Positions 1 to 5,832 of a stretch of DNA of 12,094 nucleotides are shown here, piece after piece; the stretch's first letter is position 1; each line of letters starts with the position of its first letter. Both the position numbers and the translations under genes were made by a program. Source of the stretch: JAZGDL01 sp036477795 (GTDB lineage Bacteria; Planctomycetota; Phycisphaerae; UBA1845); contig JAZGDL010000333.1 in the NCBI GenBank assembly GCA_036477795.1, forward strand, positions 1-12,094, written 5' to 3'. The notes below the pieces were generated by a model that saw only the letters and a list, made by a program, of their open reading frames with translations, had not been told where the DNA came from and made no database searches.

Positions 1-2042
1 GGGGCCAGGACCTCGATGGCGGCGGTCCGCAGGCTCTCATCGGCTGAATCTAAAAGGACGGCAATCAGAGCAACCTCCGCGTCGCGGACGTTGAAAACGG
101 TGCGGCCGTCGACAACGATGCGTCGCATGGCGTGCAGAGACTCCGCCGCCAGCTCCGTTGCCCGTTCCGGGGTGACAGGCGCCTGGCCGACGCGCTCGGC
201 GACGATAGCCAGCCGATCCTTGAGTGCGTCGCCGCCGGCAGTAGCGTCCACGGATTCCACGGCTGGATCGGCTTGCAGAATCTGATCGACGACCGCCGCC
301 TGCTGCGGTCGGACCAGGAGCACGATGGGGGTGGCTGCGATTTCGTAGCGCTGCCGGATATCAGCTATGGCGTCGAAGGGCTGCGGCAGGACCACGGCGG
401 TGGAGATGAAAATGCCGCTAAGCCATTCAAACTCCTTTCGGGCCCGCTCGATGCCGGCCAGGACGTTGGATTCGCCGATGACCTCGGTCTCGGCGCCGCG
501 CAATGCACTCATGATGCGATTGCGGTTATCCGTGTCCGGCTCGACCACCAGAATGTTGCGGCCACCGGTTTGAGCCAGGGCGTTGGCAAGCACCTCGACG
601 ACCAGTTCCGACCCGCGGAACTGTGAGCGCGGCAGGGCGTTACCCAACGTCAGGGCGGCGCGGATGCGAACGACCAGATCCGGAAAGCGGAGGGCCTGGA
701 CCAATGGCTGCTTGTGGTCTTCGGGGCCGATCAGCGACGAAGCCCCCGACACCAGGCGCAGTCCAGCGATGGCCCCCAACGCCACCGGCCCGTCGCGGTC
801 ATCCACCGCCCGCTGCAACGCCAGATGAGCGAATCGCGGCCCGGCGGAACTGGTGAAATAGAGCGCCCGGGGGAAGTCCGCCGCACGTGTTGGATCACCG
901 CTGCTTCGCGCGTCGGCATCGCCGCTCTCAACATCCATGCCCAGGCGGGCTTCGCGGCGGATGTTGGCGGCCAGCCAGACGGCGATGGCATCCGAGTTAT
1001 TCGGGTCTATCAACAAGGCCCGCTCACAGCAGCGCATGGCCATCGCCGCGCCGTAGATCTCCCGAGGCACGGGAATCGCCTTGAGGAAGGAGTTGGTCTC
1101 GTCCCAGTACCAGACGTTGGCCTTGGGCAAACGCGGATCGGCGCCCACCGAGCCGTGCTCGTCGTAGAACTGCTCGGCCAGGCGAACGAATCCGTCGGCG
1201 GAACCGATCGAAACCGAGCCGCGACCGTGAGGGAGCGGGCGGCCGGTCTGCAATCCGATTCGAGCGATAGCAGTCATCGCGGCGTTCTTGCTTTCCGGTG
1301 AAACGTCGGGGTCGCCGGTCAACGCCTGCAAATAAGGGGCCGCACGGGTGTAGGCCAACTCGCCCAGCGTATAAATGAGCGTCTGGCGTATGGTTTCGTC
1401 GTTGATGGCCAACGCCTCAACCAGGGGGCCGACCGCCGATTTGCCGATCTTGGGCAGCGCCCGAATGACGCGAGGCCTGAGATGTTTCCTAGCGGGGACG
1501 CGGAGCGTTTGAATCATCCACGGGACGGCGTACTCGCCGGAGTCCGTCAACCGCTGGGTCGCGTTGTACTCGGTCTGTGGAGGGCCGGCTAACTTGTCGA
1601 TGTTGGCCCGGATACGGTCATCGTCCTGGCGCTGGATGTGTTCGCCTTCTTGAATGCGCTCCATGACCCGCGAGGCGCTTTCGGAGATGGAAGAGTTCTT
1701 GATGAGGATCAAGAGGGTGTCCATGCTCCGCTCGTGCTTCTCGGAGAGCTTGAGCAGTTCGACGGGATCGAGGTCGGGGTGGTCCAGTAACTGTAGCGCG
1801 TAGGTATCAGCCAACTGAAAGCGGCCGAGGAGGCTGTAATGCAGGAAGTCAGCGAAGAGTGACTCAACGGTCGGTTGCTGGTTTACCGATCGGGCACTTG
1901 TCGTCGAAACCGGTGCCTGGGCCCGAGCTCTTACGCCAATTGGCAGGGCCACCACCGGGGCAGCGAGAAGGATGATGAACATGCCCCGACGAGCTATTCC
2001 TGGTCGTGCTGCGCGCTGTGTGGTGTGGGGCGGCATGTTCAT
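1..2042 (-). CDS. Secreted HEAT-repeat protein with embedded degenerate receiver domain (3' end cut by window edge)
   Basis: An open frame runs from ATG at 2042 to the window edge without a stop: 680 residues, C-terminus missing. The start is supported by TTGAGGA, with GAGG six bases before the ATG. Residues 1-43 look like a signal peptide: basic start with RR at 18-19, hydrophobic FIILLAAPVVALPIG (22-36), then an ARAQA cleavage-like site. HEAT-like helical pairs are visible at about 172-262 (for example KSAVGPLVEALAINDETIRQ) and again at 405-490 and 655-680. Residues 335-365 resemble a single TPR. Residues 496-590 resemble a CheY-like receiver (NILVVEPDTDNRNRI, then GIFIST, then TPIVLLVRP). 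The expected phospho-acceptor Asp appears to be Thr548 and the conserved Lys is not seen, so phosphorylation is unlikely. HEAT proteins usually act as binding scaffolds; the partner is unknown. Residues 267-276 derive from a repeat (see 1215-1239). I do not recognise a named orthologue. Confidence 0.85.
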   Translation of the reverse strand, partial: MNMPPHTTQRAARPGIARRGMFIILLAAPVVALPIGVRARAQAPVSTTSARSVNQQPTVESLFADFLHYSLLGRFQLADTYALQLLDHPDLDPVELLKLSEKHERSMDTLLILIKNSSISESASRVMERIQEGEHIQRQDDDRIRANIDKLAGPPQTEYNATQRLTDSGEYAVPWMIQTLRVPARKHLRPRVIRALPKIGKSAVGPLVEALAINDETIRQTLIYTLGELAYTRAAPYLQALTGDPDVSPESKNAAMTAIARIGLQTGRPLPHGRGSVSIGSADGFVRLAEQFYDEHGSVGADPRLPKANVWYWDETNSFLKAIPVPREIYGAAMAMRCCERALLIDPNNSDAIAVWLAANIRREARLGMDVESGDADARSSGDPTRAADFPRALYFTSSAGPRFAHLALQRAVDDRDGPVALGAIAGLRLVSGASSLIGPEDHKQPLVQALRFPDLVVRIRAALTLGNALPRSQFRGSELVVEVLANALAQTGGRNILVVEPDTDNRNRIMSALRGAETEVIGESNVLAGIERARKEFEWLSGIFISTAVVLPQPFDAIADIRQRYEIAATPIVLLVRPQQAAVVDQILQADPAVESVDATAGGDALKDRLAIVAERVGQAPVTPERATELAAESLHAMRRIVVDGRTVFNVRDAEVALIAVLLDSADESLRTAAIEVLA
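1215..1239 (-). repeat. REP-like repeat captured in frame inside the HEAT gene
   Basis: On the minus strand this stretch reads GCCCGCTCCCTCACGGTCGC followed by GGCTC and is translated as the end of GRPLPHGRGS (residues 267-276). From memory, peptides of the PLPHGRGS type recur in unrelated proteins of Planctomycetota and some other phyla because a short dispersed DNA repeat is translated. Only one copy is present in this window, so the repeat status rests on recollection. It lies in a linker after the first HEAT block (residues 172-262), where an insertion would be tolerated. Confidence 0.45.
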
Positions 2043-2065
2043 GTCAATCCTCAAGTCGCGCTGCG

Positions 2066-2095
2066 AAAAACTGGCCTCTGTGGTCCACACAGGGG
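2066..2095 (-). terminator. Possible intrinsic terminator between the small lipoprotein gene and the HEAT gene
   Basis: On the minus strand CCCCTGTG pairs with CACAGAGG around the five-base loop TGGAC, with one A-C mismatch. It is followed four bases later by five T residues (AAAAA at 2066-2070 on the plus strand). It lies downstream of the small gene ending at 2164 and upstream of the HEAT gene start at 2042, so it could end or attenuate transcription between them. The T tract is short. Confidence 0.35.
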
Positions 2096-2163
2096 CATTG
2101 GGCCCCCCTTTGCGGTTCAGTGCAATGGCGGACGGACCTGGCTGGCAGTGCCGGCCGACCGGC

Positions 2164-2328
2164 CTAGATGTTGTCAATAATCGCCAGCGAGCCGGCGGCG
2201 GTGATGGCCAGGAAAACCGTCTGTGCGATGTCGAACAGGTCGGCTATGGGCACGCACCCGCCGATCTGCAACATCAGTCCACCGGAGAAAAACATCTTGG
2301 CTGAACGCAATACTCGGGTTAGCTTCAT
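2164..2328 (-). CDS. Small lipoprotein-like protein, 54 aa
   Basis: ATG at 2328 to TAG at 2164-2166 encodes 54 residues beginning MKLTRVLRSAKMFFSGG. GGGAG lies six bases before the ATG, and a promoter-like pair lies upstream (2370-2397). Residues 1-25 look like a lipoprotein signal: basic n-region (K2, R5, R8, K11), a short hydrophobic stretch, then LQIGGC, with Cys25 as the candidate lipid-modified residue. The rest (VPIADLFDIAQTVFLAITAA, then GSLAIIDNI) is one amphipathic to hydrophobic segment, so it could instead be a small two-helix membrane peptide. Its stop is followed by a GCCGG/CCGGC hairpin (2150-2163). It lies 121 bases upstream of the HEAT gene on the same strand. From memory, small proteins with an N-terminal L-Q-x-G-x-C motif are frequent in planctomycetes; function is unknown. 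Confidence 0.6.
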   Translation of the reverse strand: MKLTRVLRSAKMFFSGGLMLQIGGCVPIADLFDIAQTVFLAITAAGSLAIIDNI

Positions 2329-2369
2329 CAGTCACTCCCACTTTGTTCCAGGGTTCAAATTATCGCAGC

Positions 2370-2397
2370 AGTCTACGCGGATGCCGTCATTCGTCAA
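2370..2397 (-). promoter_or_regulatory. Sigma-70-like promoter for the small lipoprotein gene
   Basis: On the minus strand TTGACG (2392-2397) is separated by 16 bases from TAGACT (2370-2375), matching the -35 and -10 consensus at five and four of six positions. The predicted start near 2363 would give a leader of about 35 bases that contains the GGGAG ribosome binding site. Confidence 0.35.
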
Positions 2398-2433
2398 TTC
2401 ACTGCGCCGGCCTGATTTGGAGTTGGCACCCTC

Positions 2434-2558
2434 GCAGGGCCTGTCGATTCAGTCGCCCGTGGGCCTCCCCAATGTAGCGCCACCCCTGGTGGGTGGCGCA
2501 GGACGAGGGTGCGCCACCCACCAGGGGTGGCGCTACATCACAAATCGACAGCCCCTGC
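2434..2558. repeat. Nested palindromic repeat, family B copy 1
   Basis: The core is a perfect 29-base inverted repeat (2472-2500 with 2510-2538) around the nine-base loop GGACGAGGG; the arm begins ATGTAGCGCCACCCC. Outside it a second 16-base inverted repeat with one mismatch (2434-2449 with 2543-2558, containing CTGTCGATT) makes a nested structure of 125 bases. A second copy lies at 11998-12075. It contains no transposase and no clear target-site duplication, so it is best described as a MITE- or REP-like element. Together with the dyad at 2607-2626 and the promoter at 2370-2397 it is the main content of the 460-base gene-free stretch 2329-2788. Confidence 0.85.
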
Positions 2559-2606
2559 AGGAGTCGTACATGGGATTGGACGCAGTGTCGAAGCCGCATG
2601 ACCTGG

Positions 2607-2626
2607 ACAGTCCTTGACAGGACTGT
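2607..2626. promoter_or_regulatory. Operator-like dyad around a TTGACA box upstream of the export lipoprotein gene
   Basis: ACAGTCCTTGACAGGACTGT is a perfect 8+8 inverted repeat with the loop TGAC, and a consensus -35 hexamer TTGACA occupies 2614-2619. No convincing -10 box follows at 16-18 bases (TACCCA at 17, TAATAC at 14), so promoter function is uncertain. It lies about 160 bases upstream of the export gene. No T tract follows on either strand, which argues against a terminator. Confidence 0.3.
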
Positions 2627-2788
2627 GAATAGGTAATACCCACTCGAGCGGGGTGACCTGTGCGGCTGTGGCGCGGCGCATTCTCGAAGTCGTTCAATCG
2701 ACCGCGCAGCAATTGCCGATAACGGAGCTAGGTCCTACGGCGGGCGCAGGCCACTTTGTGACCGAATCAACGTGTCCAGCGTAATTTA

Positions 2789-4558
2789 TTGTCAGTCATA
2801 ATGTTACGATCAATGCCATCCGGGAGATGCTGTGCAGCCGCCTGGGTGATCGGTCTGGCTACACAGTGCGGCTGTAACTCAATGCTCAACGGGTGGCTGA
2901 CACCGACCGAGCTGGGGGCGTTTCATCGTGAGAGCACGTTGGAGATTAGGGGCTCACTCGGTATCCAAGACACCCCCCGCGGCGTGCGGGGGGCGACCGA
3001 GCCGACACCGGCGGACCTGGTGTCCACGGTCGAGGAATACCGTCTGGTACCGGGGGATGTGGTAAATATCTTCATATTCGGCCTGCGACAGCGTGGGGTG
3101 GATTCGGCGGCGCAGGCGGTGCTGGACAACCGCGGGTTGATCAACGTCCCCGTGCTGGGTTGGATTTCGGCGGTGGGGATGACCGCTCGGGACTTGGAGC
3201 AGGAACTGCAGAGAATCCTGGCCCGGCGCGACATTATTTATGATGCCCAAGTGCTGGTGCAGTTCGCGGCGCGGCGCGGTCTGACGTATACGATTTTCGG
3301 CAATGAGTCCTTGGCGGTGCGATTGAACCGCGGTCCGGGCGTGTTTCCCATCCCCCGGCCGGACTTTCGTCTCCTTGATGCCTTGTCGGTAAGCGGCGGC
3401 CTCTCCGAGCTGGTGACCGAGATTTACGTGTTTCGCAAGACGGAGCGCGACCGCGCCCAGGCGGAGGCGCTAGAGTCGATGCAGTCCGGCGGAATGCCCG
3501 ACGTCGACGCCGGTCGGCCCACGATCGAGGAGGAGCCCGAGGAAGAGCTGGAGCCTCCACCCCTGCCGTCGGTTTCGTTGTCCGGTGGAGTGAATGCCGG
3601 AACGTTCCTGCTCGCCGGATTGGGGATTTCTCCGGGAAGCGAGCAGCGGGAGCGTTCCCCGGAAGCCGCGCCGCCGGAGTCGCCGCCGGAGCCGGAGAAA
3701 CCGGCTGAAAAGAAGCAAGCCCACGATCAATTCGAGACCCCTCCGGATGTGCAGGAGATCATCGACCTGATGCTCTCCGGTTCCGATGAAACAGAACCGC
3801 CGCCGCCCGAGAAGGAGGAACCGAAGGGTGAAGCGCCGCCACAGGCGCTCCCAGCGGATGACGCCGAAGGGCTGTTGGATCAAGAGGACACCGGCAGGAC
3901 CACAAAATGGATCTTTTTGAACGGCGAGTGGGTCGAGGTGGCTCCGGAGACGCCCCGGCCTGCGGCGCCGGTCCTGCCCGAGCGGGAAGCGCCAATTGAG
4001 CCGGCCATCGACTGGGACTCAATCGCCGAATCGCAGCAGGAGGTGCGCATCGTCCGGATTGCCGCGGATGCTCTGCGGCAGGGAGATTCGCGGTATAATA
4101 TTGTGGTGCGGGCGGGTGATGTGATCCGGCTGTTTAGCGGCGACATCGGCTTTTACTACGTGACCGGCCATGTTCGCCGGCCGGGTGTTTACACGTTCCG
4201 CAGCGGGGCAACGATCACCCTCAAGAATGCCGTGGCGGCGGCGGCGGGCCTGGACGCACTGGGTTGGCCTGACCGCGTGACCGTGTATCGCCGCATCGGA
4301 GAACGCGAGCAGATGATCCAGGTCAACCTGGATCGAATTTATGCGGGGCTGGAACCGGATTTCTACCTCAAGAAGGATGACATCGTGAACGTCGGCACGC
4401 ATCCGTTTGCCCCGTTCCTGTTCCAGATACGGAATCTGACGCTTCCGCAGATGGGCGGCTCGATCACCTACTTCTATCGTTACGTCAATCAGAAGACCAA
4501 GTTCGACAACGAAGTCGTGAACACGAACAACGCCACGCTACCGGGGTTGTTCCCGTAA
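2789..4558 (+). CDS. wza: Wza-like polysaccharide export lipoprotein with a long acidic Pro/Glu-rich insert
   Basis: Outer-membrane export component of a capsule or exopolysaccharide pathway. Numbering is from TTG at 2789; ATG at 2801 (residue 5) or 2813 (residue 9) are equally possible because none has a clear Shine-Dalgarno site. The N-terminus has a hydrophobic stretch ending QCGCN, with Cys29 a plausible but non-ideal lipidation site. The polysaccharide export domain spans about 83-160 (EYRLVPGDVVNIFIFG). The first SLBB-like region is about 165-216 (GPGVFPIPRPDFRLLDALSV). Residues 217-415 are a low-complexity segment rich in Pro and Glu containing KWIFLNGEWVEV. The export fold then resumes (VRIVRIAADALRQGDSRYNI, then VVRAGDVIRL) with a second SLBB at 455-535 (VTGHVRRPGVYTFRSG). 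At 589 residues it is much longer than typical Wza (about 380). It is first of a five-gene polysaccharide locus. Confidence 0.85.
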   Translation: MSVIMLRSMPSGRCCAAAWVIGLATQCGCNSMLNGWLTPTELGAFHRESTLEIRGSLGIQDTPRGVRGATEPTPADLVSTVEEYRLVPGDVVNIFIFGLRQRGVDSAAQAVLDNRGLINVPVLGWISAVGMTARDLEQELQRILARRDIIYDAQVLVQFAARRGLTYTIFGNESLAVRLNRGPGVFPIPRPDFRLLDALSVSGGLSELVTEIYVFRKTERDRAQAEALESMQSGGMPDVDAGRPTIEEEPEEELEPPPLPSVSLSGGVNAGTFLLAGLGISPGSEQRERSPEAAPPESPPEPEKPAEKKQAHDQFETPPDVQEIIDLMLSGSDETEPPPPEKEEPKGEAPPQALPADDAEGLLDQEDTGRTTKWIFLNGEWVEVAPETPRPAAPVLPEREAPIEPAIDWDSIAESQQEVRIVRIAADALRQGDSRYNIVVRAGDVIRLFSGDIGFYYVTGHVRRPGVYTFRSGATITLKNAVAAAAGLDALGWPDRVTVYRRIGEREQMIQVNLDRIYAGLEPDFYLKKDDIVNVGTHPFAPFLFQIRNLTLPQMGGSITYFYRYVNQKTKFDNEVVNTNNATLPGLFP

Positions 4559-4755
4559 CACCAGCCCGGGTGATTCAGTGCGGAGCACGCAGGAATCGCA
4601 GAGAGCGGAATAGATGGGAAGTCAGCGAAGTCAGCGTCGAACGAATGATATACACTCTGTCAAGAAGGGACTTGAGCTAATTGCGGCATATCTTGTTTCT
4701 AAACAACACTCTGCGCTCTCAGCGATCTCTGCGGTGAGTAATTGGGGCTAGTGTC
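4559..4755. other. Spacer between the export gene and the exosortase gene
   Basis: This 197-base gap has no open frame that looks coding. It contains GCAGAGAG-type and ATCTCTGCGGTGA-type words resembling the simple dispersed repeats seen elsewhere in such genomes, and a tight TTGTTT/AAACAA inverted repeat at about 4695. I see no strong promoter or terminator, so read-through from the export gene is possible. Confidence 0.4.
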
Positions 4756-5832
4756 ATGAGCATGTCATCATCAGCAGCGCCGAATCAGTCAGCAGCGCCG
4801 CCCGCTTACCATGATGACCTGGCTCCGTCCTTGGTCAAAGCGATCGGCACCCGTGGTTTGATCCAGGCGGGCATCCTGGGCGCATTGCTCTTGGCTGTGT
4901 TCTGGGTGCCGTTGCGCATGACGGTGCTCTACCGGTGGCAGCATGACGCGGACTGGTCGCACGGTTGGCTGGTTCCGCTGTTCAGTCTTTATTTTCTGAA
5001 CAGCCAACGCGAGAAGCTGGCTGCGGCACAGCGGCGGCCTAGCTACGTGGGGCTGCTGGTCATCATTTTTTCGCTGGCCGTTTATTTCTGGACGATTTGG
5101 GTCCGGCCGGTGACCTACGCCCGGCCGCTATGTCTGATCAGCACCATGGGCGGGCTGACGCTGTTTCTGGGCGGATGGAAGGTGCTGCGGATCGCCTGGT
5201 TTCCGATCGCGTTTCTGATCCTGGCGGTACCGCTGCCGGGATCGGTGTATGTGGGCATAACCATGCCGCTACAAAAAACGGCGTCGGTGGTGGTGGGGAC
5301 TTTGCTGAGCACCATTCCCGATCTCCAGACGGCGGTGTCGGGAGTGGTAATCGACTACAACTATCGCGGCCAGGCGGGTTCGCTGAACGTGGAGCAGGCC
5401 TGCAGCGGGATGCGCCTGACGATGGCGTTCGTGACGCTGGGGGTGGCCATGGCCTATCTGGGTGAACGGCCCGTCTGGCATCGGATGGTGATGGTGGTTT
5501 CTTGCCTTCCGATCGCGGTGGCCTGCAACATCATCCGGGTTAGCATCACGGGCTTGTTGTTCGTGTTCAAGGACCAACCGATCGGTCAGGCGTGGCATTT
5601 CAAGAGCCTGGGCAGTGGGACGCCGCATGCTCTGCTGGGTATCGCCCTGCTTCCGCTGGCCCTGGGACTATTCGCTCTGGTGGGTTGGGTCCTGAGCAGT
5701 TTTCTAATCGAGGACCAAACGGAGGAGGAAGGCACGGAGGCACGAAGGCACGAAGGCACGAAGGAAATCGTCAATCCGCAATCCGCAATCCGCAATCCGC
5801 AATCGTCGGACGGGGGTGTTGAAACGCCATGA
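4756..5832 (+). CDS. xrt: Exosortase (EpsH/XrtA-like transpeptidase)
   Basis: A polytopic inner-membrane cysteine transpeptidase that cleaves sorting tails (PEP-CTERM type) from secreted proteins. The 358 residues contain DADWSHGWLVPLFSLYFL (64-81), typical of the first periplasmic loop. The catalytic triad is Cys216 in EQACSGMR, Arg261 in CNIIRVSI and His291 in TPHALLG, in the family order. About eight hydrophobic segments are visible. Start: ATG 4756 with GGGG eight bases upstream; ATG 4762 is an alternative. The last ~38 residues (EEEGTEARRHEGTKE, then NPQSAIRNPQS) are translated from tandem repeats and are unlikely to be part of the enzyme fold. The stop overlaps the next start as ATGA. 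No EpsI domain is fused or adjacent, and no substrate with a sorting tail is seen in the window. Confidence 0.92.
   Translation: MSMSSSAAPNQSAAPPAYHDDLAPSLVKAIGTRGLIQAGILGALLLAVFWVPLRMTVLYRWQHDADWSHGWLVPLFSLYFLNSQREKLAAAQRRPSYVGLLVIIFSLAVYFWTIWVRPVTYARPLCLISTMGGLTLFLGGWKVLRIAWFPIAFLILAVPLPGSVYVGITMPLQKTASVVVGTLLSTIPDLQTAVSGVVIDYNYRGQAGSLNVEQACSGMRLTMAFVTLGVAMAYLGERPVWHRMVMVVSCLPIAVACNIIRVSITGLLFVFKDQPIGQAWHFKSLGSGTPHALLGIALLPLALGLFALVGWVLSSFLIEDQTEEEGTEARRHEGTKEIVNPQSAIRNPQSSDGGVETP
5730..5763 (+). repeat. 8-base tandem repeat (AGGCACGR) in the 3' end of the exosortase gene
   Basis: Four consecutive units from 5730 to 5761 (AGGCACGG once, AGGCACGA three times) plus a partial AGG. They encode EARRHEGTKE in the exosortase frame. 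Because the unit is not a multiple of three, any change in copy number shifts the frame. Confidence 0.9.
5772..5804 (+). repeat. 7-base tandem repeat (CAATCCG) in the 3' end of the exosortase gene
   Basis: Four full units from 5772 to 5799 and a partial CAATC. They encode NPQSAIRNPQS. It lies eight bases after the 8-base tandem array and 24 bases before the kinase start codon, with a unit length that is also not a multiple of three. Confidence 0.9.

Noticed and set aside
132..1301. Plus-strand open frames of 164 and 195 codons over the HEAT gene
   Set aside because: They mirror the 680-codon minus-strand frame, which has a ribosome binding site, a signal peptide and recognisable repeats.
2168..2617. 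149-codon plus-strand open frame in the divergent intergenic region
   Set aside because: It is antisense to the small lipoprotein gene and then reads through the family B palindrome (PPLVGGAGRGCATHQGWRYI).
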